Of a DNA stretch of 64,000 nt, positions 17,084 through 25,651 are shown one piece after another. Origin of the DNA: Natronoflexus pectinivorans (lineage in GTDB: Bacteria; Bacteroidota; Bacteroidia; Bacteroidales; Marinilabiliaceae); contig NZ_SLWK01000006.1 in assembly GCF_004345615.1 (NCBI RefSeq), forward strand, positions 124,001 through 188,000. Reading direction: 5' to 3'. Within the stretch, counting starts at the first letter, position 1, and the number at the start of each line of letters is the position of its first letter. The notes beneath the pieces are model-generated. The model was given only the letters and a program-made list of their open reading frames with translations. It searched no databases and was not told the DNA's origin. The position numbers and the translations under genes are program-made.

Positions 17084-18103
17084 CTAGTCATCGCTTGAAT
17101 GGCGTGAGCTACTGGCGAGCAATTTATCAAAATATTCTTTATCCTTTTCGATGAGAGTTTCAGGATAGCGGGTAGCGATGGAGTTTATCTGTTCCAGTGT
17201 GGATCTTAAAAAAATGATATAGTCCGGAGTCATGATTCCCGATGGCTGATGTTGACGTGCTCGTTGTATTTTTATCGCCTCGCGATAAAAATTTTGTGCA
17301 GAACGGCTGAGTTGACTCTCAGAAAATCTTTTCCAGATATAATCAATGGCAACCTGATTTGGTTGTAGCATATATCCATCATAAAACCTGTAGTCCCGAA
17401 GTTCATCCATCATAATTTCATAGGCAGGAAAATACCATGCATGATCGAAAAGTGAGGTGAGTTTCTCGATGGCCAGAAGTAATGTGGATTTGCTTACTTG
17501 ATTTCCATGTGCACCGTCCTTCCAATGTCTTACCGGGCTTAAAGTGAAGATGAGTTTAATTGAAGGGTTGAATACGCGAAGATTAATTATGAGATTTTTC
17601 CATTCTTCAACAATTTCATCACTGTTAAGCAGGTATCTGTTGAAATAGCTTGACGGGAATTTGTGACAATTTGCAACCACCTGTTTGAGTTCCTTATGTT
17701 GGTAAACAAAGGCAGTTCCGAAGGTTACGATGATAAAATCTGTTTTTTGCAAAAACAGATGCGCTTTTAATGTAGAAGTGTTAATTTCTTCAATGGTTTT
17801 TTCTGGAGTTGTTTTGCTGAACTTTCCATGATGGTGAAAGCTGTGCCAAAGATGATTGTGAAGAAAAAGATCATTTTCTTCTGTTTTCTTGTTGGTTAGG
17901 ATGTTGTTAAAGGCTTGTAAAATTGAAATGGGGTTGTATAGCACCCCGAAAGGATTGGTGATTGCTCTGAAACGTGATTCCACCATTTGTTTGCCAATAT
18001 TATCGGCAAAACATGATCCCATAAAAAGTACTCGCGATTCCGGTTGTATTGGAATTTCTGCCGGATCAATTTTTACGATGGTTCTGAAAACATCGTTACT
18101 CAT
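17084..18103 (-). CDS. GSCFA-domain protein
   Basis: The 339-residue protein contains the name-giving motif in VLFMGSCFADNIGKQM (about 25-40), followed by NPFGVLYNP, FTLSPVRHWKDG and HYF/YFPAYEIMMDELRDYRFY. GSCFA proteins are predicted SGNH-like hydrolases, with the Ser in GSCF as candidate nucleophile; their substrate is not established. There is no signal peptide or membrane segment. The start codon overlaps the stop of the alpha/beta hydrolase gene by 4 nt, so the two are translationally coupled and probably act on related ester or acyl substrates. That last point is inference. Confidence 0.88.
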   Translation of the reverse strand: MSNDVFRTIVKIDPAEIPIQPESRVLFMGSCFADNIGKQMVESRFRAITNPFGVLYNPISILQAFNNILTNKKTEENDLFLHNHLWHSFHHHGKFSKTTPEKTIEEINTSTLKAHLFLQKTDFIIVTFGTAFVYQHKELKQVVANCHKFPSSYFNRYLLNSDEIVEEWKNLIINLRVFNPSIKLIFTLSPVRHWKDGAHGNQVSKSTLLLAIEKLTSLFDHAWYFPAYEIMMDELRDYRFYDGYMLQPNQVAIDYIWKRFSESQLSRSAQNFYREAIKIQRARQHQPSGIMTPDYIIFLRSTLEQINSIATRYPETLIEKDKEYFDKLLASSSRHSSDD

Positions 18104-18954
18104 TTTGGCAACCTGTTTAATATTATTTGTGACATCCAGTTGTTTATATCTTCAAAAGCCTGGTCGGCAATGGGCTCATTATGAATTTCGTGAAGCGTGT
18201 TTTCGTAACCCATAAATTTATATAATTGTGTGTTCTTATTGGCAATTGATTCAGATGCCTCAGGTTTTGTGAGCGGATCTGATGTCCCATGCATAAAGAG
18301 CAGTGGGGTTCTTATCGGATTCTGCCATTCTAAAAGACTTTCTGTGCATTTGTTTATCTCATTGAACATTCTGATGGATATGCGCCCATGCATTAAAGGA
18401 TCTTTGTCTGCATTCTCCTTTTTTTTGGGAAGGCTGGTCATATGAGTTGATTTAATGCCTGTTGAGAAGGTTACTTCCGGGCAGACAGGGTCGAACCATT
18501 TTCCCACATTCTGTAAGAACTGCGAAGGTGGTTTTACCAGTTCCAGCCAGGGAGAAGAGATGATGGCTCCTGCAAAGTCCTGTCGTCTTTTAACCAAAAA
18601 TTCCAGAACAAGAGTTCCTCCCATGCTGTGACCGTAAAGAAATGATGGTATTTCTCCAAAATTTCGCTTACTTCGCCGCACCAGGGCCCCAATATCGTCT
18701 AAAAGATCACTTATTTGGTCAATGTGTCCTTTTTTCCCTTCAGAAAGACCATGTCCCCGATAGTCCAATGCATAAACCATAAATCCCGCATCGCAAAATC
18801 GTCGCGCCCAATTGTCGTAACGCAAAGCATGTTCTCCAATGCCGTGAATTAAACAAACAGTTGCTATAGGTGATTGTCCCGGTTTCCAGTATCTGCCTTG
18901 CAGTACAGTTCCGTCGCGGGAAACGAGATTAAAAGTTTGATGACTTATTGCCAT
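18100..18954 (-). CDS. Alpha/beta hydrolase, monoacylglycerol-lipase-like
   Basis: The 284-residue alpha/beta-hydrolase has the nucleophile elbow GHSMGG (S110), the oxyanion-region motif VCLIHGIGEHALRYDNWARR, LDYRGHGLSEGKKGHI, a FMHGTSDPLT acid-loop segment and a late His in ENTLHEIHNE. This pattern is typical of the lysophospholipase/monoacylglycerol-lipase (PldB-like) group. No signal peptide is present, so it is likely cytoplasmic. The downstream GSCFA gene overlaps it by 4 nt. The substrate is not predictable beyond a small acyl ester. Confidence 0.9.
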   Translation of the reverse strand: MAISHQTFNLVSRDGTVLQGRYWKPGQSPIATVCLIHGIGEHALRYDNWARRFCDAGFMVYALDYRGHGLSEGKKGHIDQISDLLDDIGALVRRSKRNFGEIPSFLYGHSMGGTLVLEFLVKRRQDFAGAIISSPWLELVKPPSQFLQNVGKWFDPVCPEVTFSTGIKSTHMTSLPKKKENADKDPLMHGRISIRMFNEINKCTESLLEWQNPIRTPLLFMHGTSDPLTKPEASESIANKNTQLYKFMGYENTLHEIHNEPIADQAFEDINNWMSQIILNRLPK

Positions 18955-19135
18955 TGATGATTTTTGTAACTTGTGAATGAACTGTTACAAATCTAAATAT
19001 ATTTTCCATTCTTAGAAAGATATTTTTGAGTGAGGGAGGATTGAATTGCAATATTTGATTTAGAGATAGAGATGGATCGGTCTTGATGTGGTTCATTTGA
19101 ATTATTTTCGGTTTATTTTACTGGCAGGGATTGTT

Positions 19136-19143
19136 TATCTTTG
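19136..19143 (+). promoter_or_regulatory. Possible -7 element for the HEPN/MNT pair
   Basis: TATCTTTG matches TAnnTTTG and lies 26 bp before the putative original ATG of the HEPN gene at 19169. No good -33 element is visible at the usual distance. Confidence 0.3.
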
Positions 19144-19168
19144 ATTATATGATAGAAAGAAATGCCAA

Positions 19169-19543
19169 ATGGACATTGACAAAACATATAATCATTAGTT
19201 AAACACGTCTGATAAAGACTATGTTATTTTTGAGTCAAAGGACTATCATTGGGCATTATTTTTAGGTCATATAGTGATTGAAAGACTGTTGAAGGCTTGC
19301 GTTGTAAAAGAGACGAAAAAGCATGCTCCCTTCACCCATGACTTATCAAAGTTGGCTTCTTTATCAGGATTTAATTTTGCGGAGGAGCAATTAGATTGGC
19401 TTGATACCATAACAACCTTTAATATGAATGCCAGGTACGATAGTTATAAGGAGGCTTTCTATAAAAAGTGCACAAAAGAGTTTACCGAAGAGTGGATTAA
19501 AAAAATAATAAGTTTGCAGCGATGGATAAAGGCGAAGCTTTAA
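19169..19543 (+). pseudogene. HEPN-domain protein interrupted by TAG at codon 10
   Basis: Reading from ATG at 19169 gives MDIDKTYNH, then TAG (19196-19198), then an uninterrupted HEPN sequence (LNTSDKDYVIFESKDYHW and so on) to 19543. HEPN proteins of this type usually have Trp at that point, so a TGG-to-TAG change explains the break. The remaining frame keeps GHIVIERLLKA, HAPFTHDL and the NARYDSYKEAF segment. The full span would be about 124 residues, normal for the family. Translation could restart at GTG 19274 (89 residues) but would lose the first helix. HEPN proteins paired with MNT nucleotidyltransferases are typically RNase toxins. It overlaps the MNT gene by 22 nt. Confidence 0.7.
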
Positions 19544-19839
19544 AAATAGCAAATCAGTATCTTGATAAGGTTAGTAGCATATATGTTGTTTTACAAGCCT
19601 ATATGATTGGTTCCTTTGCTAAAGGAACCAATCATGCGGATAGTGATATTGATATAGCGCTTGTAGTTAAAAATGTTTCCGATATAATTGACACTCAAAT
19701 TGAATTGATGAAGATGCGAAGAAACGTTGATTTAAGAATAGAACCACATCCGTTTGTAATCAATGATTTTAATTCTGATAATCCTGTAGTTAATGAAATT
19801 TTAACATCGGGAATCCCAATAAAAATTCCGGAGGCTTGA
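19522..19839 (+). CDS. MNT-type minimal nucleotidyltransferase (antitoxin-like)
   Basis: The 105-residue protein has the polymerase-beta nucleotidyltransferase signature GSFAKG followed by DSDIDIAL (near residues 31-50), and a third acidic position in VDLRIEP. This is the minimal MNT fold. In MntA/HepT-type modules the MNT partner silences the HEPN RNase, in characterised cases by adenylylating it. Here it overlaps the HEPN gene by 22 nt in another frame, as usual for such pairs. The MNT active site looks intact although the HEPN partner carries a stop codon. The MNT gene alone would be harmless. Confidence 0.88.
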   Translation: MDKGEALKIANQYLDKVSSIYVVLQAYMIGSFAKGTNHADSDIDIALVVKNVSDIIDTQIELMKMRRNVDLRIEPHPFVINDFNSDNPVVNEILTSGIPIKIPEA

Positions 19840-19883
19840 TTATTAATGACTAAAGTTTTGCGCTTGCTTATTCTGTAGTTATT

Positions 19884-20060
19884 CAACCCTTTAAGGGCTG
19901 GTTTTGAAAATGTAATTTACTTTTATCCCCGAGTCAGCACCTGTGACTATTTATATTTAAGCCTTTTAACCACGAATGTGGTTGAACATGAATAACCATA
20001 AATGGAATTTACGGTTGGCTGATAATCAATGGACTCAGAACCCTGAAAGGGTTCAACATG
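19884..20060. repeat. Island of short hairpin repeats (GGTTSAACATG type)
   Basis: Three small hairpins lie close together: around CAACCCTTTAAGGGCTGG (19884-19901), AACCAC-GAAT-GTGGTT followed by GAACATG (about 19968-19990), and GAACCCT-GAA-AGGGTTC (20038-20054) followed by AACATG. The phrase GGTT[C/G]AACATG occurs twice. An AACCATAAAT...ATTTACGGTT near-palindrome lies between them. I recall similar 'gggttcaacatg' elements between genes in Bacteroidota and Chlorobi, but cannot name the family. Confidence 0.45.
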
Positions 20061-20117
20061 TTTAATTTTAGCAAATTATCTGTAGTGCGAAATTTTAATT
20101 AATGATAATGAACCAAT

Positions 20118-20206
20118 GGAAAAAACCTGACAGGTTTTTTCCGGTAACTATTGATATTATTTCTTTTATCATCCTGTCCTAATAAGAATATCGAAACCTG
20201 TCAGGT
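20118..20206. repeat. Two copies of an ACCTGWCAGGT palindrome
   Basis: GGAAAAAACCTG-A-CAGGTTTTTTCC (20118-20142) is a 12-bp perfect inverted repeat with a one-base centre. A second, shorter copy AAACCTG-T-CAGGT lies at 20194-20206 with the centre base complemented, i.e. in inverted orientation. The pair resembles REP/REPIN-type doublets. No transposase is present nearby. Confidence 0.5.
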
Positions 20207-20288
20207 CTTTACTGAAAATATTTCTTCGATACGTAGTTTGTCAGATGTAAATTGAAAATTAAACCAAAAAAGAAATTGTATATTCAAT

Positions 20289-21248
20289 TTAGGTTTTATT
20301 ATGGCTCATCTGTGGTTTTAATGAGAAGTAATAATTCCGCATAAATCCTTTGTGCTTTGTTCGTTTTACAGCTGAACCCCTGAAAAGTTTCGAGAACTTT
20401 TCGGGAGTGAGATTTTCCCATTCTACGGCGATCATATTCAGTAATTGCTCTGATGGTTTGAAGTCTGGTTCGTCAGTCTCTACGGCTTTTCTGTTCCAGG
20501 GGCAAACTTCCTGACAAATATCACAGCCAAATACCCAGCCATCCAATTTTCCTTTAAAGTTTTCGGGAATATCATTTCTGTTTTCGATGGTAAGATAAGA
20601 GATGCAACGGTTGGAATCAATTTGCCGATGGGGCAGGATGGCTTGTGTAGGGCAGGCTTCGATGCAACGGGTACATCCGCCACAACCGTCGTTTACGGTT
20701 GTATGGTTGTAGGGTAGCTTAATATTAACAACCAGTTCTGCAATGAATACCCATGAACCAAGTTTTCGGTTTATGAGCATGCTGTTTTTCCCAATCCAAC
20801 CCAAACCGGCTCTTGTGGCAATGGCTCTTTCCAACAAAGGGGCTGAATCTACGAAGTATCGCCCCTGCAGTTCTGGGTTGATGTGTTCGCGAATAAAATT
20901 GAAAAGATGAGATAGTTTTTGACGTATGGTGTCGTGGTAGTCTTTCCCGTAGGCGTATCGTGAAATTTTTGGGAAGCCAGCTGAAAGCTGGTTGTTCTGC
21001 TGGTTGTAGTTTTTGAGTACAGTAATTACCGAGAGACTTCCTTCAACAAGTAAAGCGGGATTCACCCGCTTTTCGAAATGGTTGTTCATGTATTTCATTC
21101 CGGCGTTATAGCCGTTGTTGAGCCACTTTCTAAGGCGTTCTTTATCCTCGGTAAGCTCTGTTGCAGGCGAAAAGCCCACATCATCAAACCCCAATTCCAG
21201 AGCTTTATCGCGAATTGTGTTGGCGATATGTTGCTGAGTGAGGTTCAT
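20289..21248 (-). CDS. queG: Epoxyqueuosine reductase
   Basis: QueG performs the last step of queuosine synthesis, reducing epoxyqueuosine in tRNA to queuosine, with cobalamin and two [4Fe-4S] clusters. The 319-residue protein has the typical N-terminus (IRDKALELGFDDVGFSP), AYGKDYHDTIR, ERAIATRAGLGWIGKNSM, and two cluster motifs: CGGCTRCIEACPTQAI and FGCDICQEVCPWNRK. The length is normal for the short form without C-terminal HEAT repeats. It starts 10 nt after the sufT-like gene at the tail of the suf cluster, which is sensible for an enzyme needing two Fe-S clusters. Confidence 0.96.
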   Translation of the reverse strand: MNLTQQHIANTIRDKALELGFDDVGFSPATELTEDKERLRKWLNNGYNAGMKYMNNHFEKRVNPALLVEGSLSVITVLKNYNQQNNQLSAGFPKISRYAYGKDYHDTIRQKLSHLFNFIREHINPELQGRYFVDSAPLLERAIATRAGLGWIGKNSMLINRKLGSWVFIAELVVNIKLPYNHTTVNDGCGGCTRCIEACPTQAILPHRQIDSNRCISYLTIENRNDIPENFKGKLDGWVFGCDICQEVCPWNRKAVETDEPDFKPSEQLLNMIAVEWENLTPEKFSKLFRGSAVKRTKHKGFMRNYYFSLKPQMSHNKT

Positions 21249-21258
21249 TCAGGCAGGT

Positions 21259-21576
21259 TTAAAGCAATCCCAGTTCCAACAGGGCTTCGTCGCTTAACAT
21301 GTCGCGACTCCAGGGTGGGTCAAAAGTCATATTGACTTCTACATCCTTAACGCCTTTCAGGTCGGCCACCACTTCACGCACCTCCTCGGGCAAGGAGTCG
21401 GCTACCGGGCAGTTTGGCGAAGTCAGAGTCATTACAATTCGAACTTTGCCGTCACCCTCCACATTCACCTCATATATCAATCCCAGATCGTATATGTTCA
21501 CAGGAATTTCTGGATCGTAAACTGTCCTTATGGCACTCACAATCTCCATTTCCAAGCCTAAAAATTCATTGCTCAT
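21259..21576 (-). CDS. SufT/MIP18-family Fe-S assembly factor (DUF59)
   Basis: The 105-residue protein is a single DUF59/MIP18 domain: IVSAIRTVYDPEIPVNIYDLGLIY at the N-terminus, then VRIVMTLTSPNCPVADSLPEEV with the conserved Cys, and VNMTFDPPWSRDMLSDEALLELG at the end. Such proteins help mature or deliver Fe-S clusters. Position inside the suf cluster, 66 nt after sufE and 10 nt before queG, supports that role. It could also be named PaaD-like, but no phenylacetate genes are nearby. Confidence 0.93.
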   Translation of the reverse strand: MSNEFLGLEMEIVSAIRTVYDPEIPVNIYDLGLIYEVNVEGDGKVRIVMTLTSPNCPVADSLPEEVREVVADLKGVKDVEVNMTFDPPWSRDMLSDEALLELGLL

Positions 21577-21642
21577 AACTCTTGTTTTTAGTCGCTTCTA
21601 CCAGTATAATCCTGTATATGAAAAGATGTTTAATAGATATTC

Positions 21643-22068
21643 TTAATTTTCCATCTTTGTTTTGAATGCCAGAGCATACATCCTCATTTGTTTTACCATA
21701 GATACCAACCCGTTTGAGCGGGTAGGGGAGAGATGTTCTTTTAAACCTATTTCATCTATAAAAAATAGTTCGGAGTTTAGAATTTCATCTGGTGTGCGCT
21801 TGTCCAGAATTCTTATCAAAAGCGATACGATTCCTTTAACAATGATGGCATCACTGTCGGCCATAAAGCGAATTTTATCATCTTCAAGCCATGCATGCAG
21901 CCAAACTTTCGATTGGCAACCTTCAATCAGATTTTGTTCTGTCCGGTGTTCCTCTTCAAAGCTGTCAAGCTCATTCCCAATTTCTATGAGCAGTGAGTAT
22001 TTGTCCATCCAGTCGGTGAGCATTGAGAACTCATCCACAATTTCGTCCTGTATTTCTTTTATGGTCAT
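21643..22068 (-). CDS. sufE: Cysteine desulfuration protein SufE
   Basis: SufE accepts sulfur as a persulfide from SufS and passes it to the SufBCD scaffold. The 141-residue protein shows the family motif EGCQSKVWLHAW with the active-site Cys (near residue 50), an N-terminal helix, and the GLKEHLSPTRSNGLVSMVKQMR C-terminal segment. Its size is normal. It follows sufS by 42 nt and precedes the sufT-like gene, all on the minus strand. Confidence 0.95.
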   Translation of the reverse strand: MTIKEIQDEIVDEFSMLTDWMDKYSLLIEIGNELDSFEEEHRTEQNLIEGCQSKVWLHAWLEDDKIRFMADSDAIIVKGIVSLLIRILDKRTPDEILNSELFFIDEIGLKEHLSPTRSNGLVSMVKQMRMYALAFKTKMEN

Positions 22069-22110
22069 TTTAATTAGTTTTGGAGGACAAATTTCACCAT
22101 TTTTCGCTCT

Positions 22111-23334
22111 TTAACCAAATAGCTGTTTCACTTTTGTTAATCCGTCCACAAGAGCGTCCACTTCCTTTTTGGTGTTGTAAAGGCCAAAAGAGGCTCTGAT
22201 GGTTCCGGGAATATTGAACCTGTCCATCAGTGGTTGAGCACAATGGTGTCCGGTTCTTACGGCAATTCCCATTTTATCTAAAAGGGTTCCGGCATCAAAC
22301 GGGTGAATGCCTTTAATTAAAAATGAGATGAGGCTGGTTCTTTTTTCGGCGGTACCATAAAATTGCATGCCTTCGATGGATGAAAGCCTGTCAAAAGCAT
22401 ATTGGTATAGCTCTGCTTCGTATTCACTGATGATGTCCAACCCGATTGACCGAATGTAGTCCATTGCAGCACCAATACCGATGGCAGCCACGTAATCGGG
22501 AGTGCCTGCTTCAAACTTGTAAGGCAATTCGTTAAAGGTGGTTTTTTCAAATGATACAGATTGTATCATTTCGCCACCACCTTGCCATGGCTCCATTTGG
22601 TTGAGCCATTTTTCTTTTCCGTATAAAATACCGATGCCTGTTGGTCCGTAGAGTTTATGCCCTGAGAATGCATAAAAATCGCAATCCAGTTTTTGCACAT
22701 CTACCGGAAGGTGTTGAATGGCCTGTGCTCCGTCAATCAGAACGGGAACATTTATATTGTGTGCTGCTTCGATGATTTCCTCCACCGGGTTAATGGTTCC
22801 CAGCACATTGCTGAGATGGGTTACTGCCACCAGTTTTGTTTTCGGATTGAGTAGGTTGTAAAACTCTTCCATATCCAGAGAGCCATCGTCGTTTACCGGA
22901 ATTATCCGCAAGGTAATTCCGGCTCTTTTTTGCAGAAGTTGCCAAGGCACTATGTTGGAATGGTGTTCCATGGCAGAAATGATGATTTCATCATCCTTAC
23001 CAAGAAAAGTCTCTCCAAACGATTGAGCCACAAGGTTGATGGCCTCGGTGGTGCCACGTGTAAAAATCACCTCTTTTTCAGATGCTGCGCCGATGTATTT
23101 GGCTACTTTTTTTCTGGCATCCTCAAATGCTTCGGTGCATAAGTTGCTGAGGGTGTGAACTCCCCTATGAATATTGCTGTTGATTTCCAGATAGACCTTT
23201 TCCATGGCCTTAACCACCTGAGTAGGTGTTTGGGAGGTTGCACCGTTGTCGAAATAAACCAAAGGCCGCCCGTTAACCGGGCGGCTTAATATTGGAAAAT
23301 CCTTACGTATGGCCTCTATTGGATATTTAATCAT
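22111..23334 (-). CDS. sufS: Cysteine desulfurase SufS
   Basis: This 407-residue PLP enzyme takes sulfur from L-cysteine for Fe-S assembly. Visible motifs are YFDNGATSQTP near the N-terminus, HHSNIVPW, the PLP-lysine segment FSGHKLYGPTGIG, and the active-site Cys in RTGHHCAQPLMDRF near residue 360. This short Cys loop is type II (SufS), which needs SufE, encoded next door. Length is normal. A gap of 107 nt separates it from sufD upstream; the order is sufB-C-D-S-E-T. Confidence 0.96.
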   Translation of the reverse strand: MIKYPIEAIRKDFPILSRPVNGRPLVYFDNGATSQTPTQVVKAMEKVYLEINSNIHRGVHTLSNLCTEAFEDARKKVAKYIGAASEKEVIFTRGTTEAINLVAQSFGETFLGKDDEIIISAMEHHSNIVPWQLLQKRAGITLRIIPVNDDGSLDMEEFYNLLNPKTKLVAVTHLSNVLGTINPVEEIIEAAHNINVPVLIDGAQAIQHLPVDVQKLDCDFYAFSGHKLYGPTGIGILYGKEKWLNQMEPWQGGGEMIQSVSFEKTTFNELPYKFEAGTPDYVAAIGIGAAMDYIRSIGLDIISEYEAELYQYAFDRLSSIEGMQFYGTAEKRTSLISFLIKGIHPFDAGTLLDKMGIAVRTGHHCAQPLMDRFNIPGTIRASFGLYNTKKEVDALVDGLTKVKQLFG

Positions 23335-23441
23335 CTATCTATATCATTTGATTATTTGACACTTTTAGATTTTTCCTGCTTGCGCTCATCTGGGGCTAAA
23401 CCATCAACAAAAAAACTCTAAAATAAAAACCCTAAACTAAA

Positions 23442-24824
23442 TCAAACACACCTCATGGCATTTTTATCCACCTGACCGCAAACCACACACGAGTCGCATT
23501 TATCCAGTTCACCACGGAATCGTTTTTCAACCAGTTCCCTGATTTGCTCTTTTAGCTCTGGCATTTGGATTTTTTCAATCACTTCGTAGGCAAATGCAAA
23601 CCTTAGTAATATGTTGGCCTCCTCTTTGCTGATGCCTCTTGCACGCAGATAGAACAATGCATTGTCATCCAGCTGGCCAACGGTAGCACCATGGCTGCAT
23701 TTCACATCGTCGGCATAAATTTCCAACTGCGGACGGGTGTTCATTTTTGCATTTTCGGTGAGCAGCAGGTTGTTGTTGCTTTGATACGCATTGGTGCGTT
23801 GAGCATCTTTAGCCACCAAAATTCGTCCGGTGAACGCTCCTGTGCTGGCATCGTCCATCACGCCTTTAAACAGTTCGTTGCTTTCGCAGTCGGGAACTGC
23901 GTGGTTGATGTACGAAAAATTATCCACATGTTGGTTTTTATCAATCAGATAAAGTCCGGAAATGTGGTTTTCGGCATGTTCCCCACCAAGACGCGCAAAA
24001 ATATTGTTTCTGGCAATTCCGGTATGCAGGGTGAAATAGTTGGCATTCAGAACCGACTGTTTTTCCTGATTAAAATAATAACCTCCAACCTGTATGGTAC
24101 CGTTGTGTTGGTTCTGGATGTTATAAAAATCAAGATTTGCCGTGGCATCAATCTGTGCTTCAGTAACCGAATTGATGACAAAACGGCTTTGAGTCAGCGT
24201 GTGGTCGCAGAAAAGCACCCGTGCCTGCGCATTTTCCTCTATTACAATCAGATTACGCTGGTTAACCATCAAATCTTTCTCGCCGGTAAGAATATTCACT
24301 ATTTGAATAGGTTTTTCGACTACCTTACCTGCCGGAACGTGTATAAATATCCCATCGTTGGCAAACATGGTGTTGAGTGCAACCATTCCGTCCTCCGTTA
24401 CAGGAGCTATTTTGGAATAGTATTTTTCAATGATGAGAGAATGCTTTTTTGCCAATTCGGAGAAACTGCCAATCACAACTCCTTGCGGAAGCACGTTGCC
24501 GTTGCTTCCCGGAATGAATTTGCCGTTGACCATGAAGACAGTATGCGACTCCATGCTCTCAACATCACACTTGAAAATTTCGTCTATTTTTCCCTGATAT
24601 CCATTTTCGCTGAAAGAGTATGCATATTGAGCCTTAAACCATGGTTGAAGGTTGGTGTATTTATATGCTTCTACCTTGTTTGAAGGGATTCCCAGTTGCT
24701 TGAATGCTTCTTCTGCTTTAGTTCTCCATTGGTTTACCAATGGAGAAGAATCCTTTTCAATGAGGCTTCGGCTTTCATTAAAAAGGTTCAGCAAGGATGT
24801 ATCTTGTTCTGCTATCTTTACCAT
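23442..24824 (-). CDS. sufD: Fe-S assembly scaffold subunit SufD
   Basis: The 460-residue protein has the SufB/D beta-helix core: AGKVVEKPIQIVNI, ENAQARVLFCDHT, NTRPQLEIYADDVKCSHGATVGQLDDNALFYLRARG with the conserved C-SHGA and RARG motifs, and a C-terminal helix pair. It ends in a Cys-rich tail (CDSCVVC), an ending I do not recall as universal in the family. SufD forms the SufBC2D scaffold with SufB and the ATPase SufC. It starts 2 nt after the sufC stop, so is tightly coupled. Confidence 0.94.
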   Translation of the reverse strand: MVKIAEQDTSLLNLFNESRSLIEKDSSPLVNQWRTKAEEAFKQLGIPSNKVEAYKYTNLQPWFKAQYAYSFSENGYQGKIDEIFKCDVESMESHTVFMVNGKFIPGSNGNVLPQGVVIGSFSELAKKHSLIIEKYYSKIAPVTEDGMVALNTMFANDGIFIHVPAGKVVEKPIQIVNILTGEKDLMVNQRNLIVIEENAQARVLFCDHTLTQSRFVINSVTEAQIDATANLDFYNIQNQHNGTIQVGGYYFNQEKQSVLNANYFTLHTGIARNNIFARLGGEHAENHISGLYLIDKNQHVDNFSYINHAVPDCESNELFKGVMDDASTGAFTGRILVAKDAQRTNAYQSNNNLLLTENAKMNTRPQLEIYADDVKCSHGATVGQLDDNALFYLRARGISKEEANILLRFAFAYEVIEKIQMPELKEQIRELVEKRFRGELDKCDSCVVCGQVDKNAMRCV

Positions 24825-24826
24825 AA

Positions 24827-25579
24827 CTATTCCTCAAACTCTTTTTTTATCCAGTCGTAACCTTTTTCTTCCAACTCTCTGGCCAGTTCTTTGCCTGCCG
24901 ATTTTACAATTCGTCCTTTGTAAAGAACATGAACGTAATCCGGCTCAATGTAATCCAGAAGCCGCTGGTAGTGGGTGATTAATATGGTGGCATTGTCGCT
25001 GCGTTTCAATTTGTTAACCCCGTTGGCAACAATTCGCAACGCATCAATGTCCAATCCTGAATCCGTTTCATCAAGGATGGCGAGCTTTGGATCTAGCATG
25101 GCCATCTGAAAAATTTCATTTTTCTTTTTTTCACCCCCCGAAAACCCTTCATTAACCGAACGGTTGGTCAGGTCTGAATCGATGTCAACCAGTTTTTTGC
25201 GGTCGCGCATCAGTTTTAGAAAATCGCTGGCCGACAGTGGTTCTTCGCCCTTGTGTTTTTTTTGCTCATTCAGCGCAGTACGCATAAAGTTTGTCATGCT
25301 GACGCCCGGAATTTCAACGGGATACTGGAAACTAAGAAAGAGTCCTTCTCTGGCACGGTCTTCCGGAGCCATGTCAAGAAGGTCTTCTCCGTTAAATTCC
25401 ACCTCTCCTTCGTTGACTTCAAAAGCTTCGTTTCCGGTTAAAACTGCGGCTAAAGTACTTTTGCCCGAGCCGTTGGGTCCCATGATGGCATGTATTTCTC
25501 CGGCTTTTACTTCCAGATTGATTCCGCGAAGAATCTCTTTGCCATCTATTTTTGCATGCAGGTCTTTTATTTTAAGCAT
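24827..25579 (-). CDS. sufC: Fe-S assembly ATPase SufC
   Basis: The 250-residue ABC-type ATPase has Walker A GPNGSGKST (near 35-43), a Q-loop in FLSFQYPVEIPG, signature FSGGEKKKNE, Walker B LAILDETDSGLD and the H-switch ILITHYQRLL. It lacks membrane partners, as expected for SufC, which drives cluster assembly on SufB/D in the cytoplasm. It is 2 nt from sufD and 233 nt from sufB; that larger gap holds a dispersed repeat. Confidence 0.97.
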   Translation of the reverse strand: MLKIKDLHAKIDGKEILRGINLEVKAGEIHAIMGPNGSGKSTLAAVLTGNEAFEVNEGEVEFNGEDLLDMAPEDRAREGLFLSFQYPVEIPGVSMTNFMRTALNEQKKHKGEEPLSASDFLKLMRDRKKLVDIDSDLTNRSVNEGFSGGEKKKNEIFQMAMLDPKLAILDETDSGLDIDALRIVANGVNKLKRSDNATILITHYQRLLDYIEPDYVHVLYKGRIVKSAGKELARELEEKGYDWIKKEFEE

Positions 25580-25651
25580 TGTTGTTATCGTTCTAGTGTC
25601 GTTTCACGACTGGATTATACATTGTTGTTATTTTGCACTCTGTCTTTTACA

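Larger units (their letters stand above)
19840..20288. other. Repeat-rich intergenic region after the HEPN/MNT pair
   Basis: 449 bp with no supported gene. It holds the two short-repeat clusters listed separately, lying between the MNT gene and convergent queG. Confidence 0.6.

Noticed and set aside
19884-20206. Possible CRISPR array in the repeat-rich intergenic region
   Set aside because: Repeats are few, differ in sequence, and lack regular spacers or cas genes.
23691-24683. 330-codon plus-strand frame opposite sufD
   Set aside because: Antisense shadow of a well-supported sufD gene; no family features.
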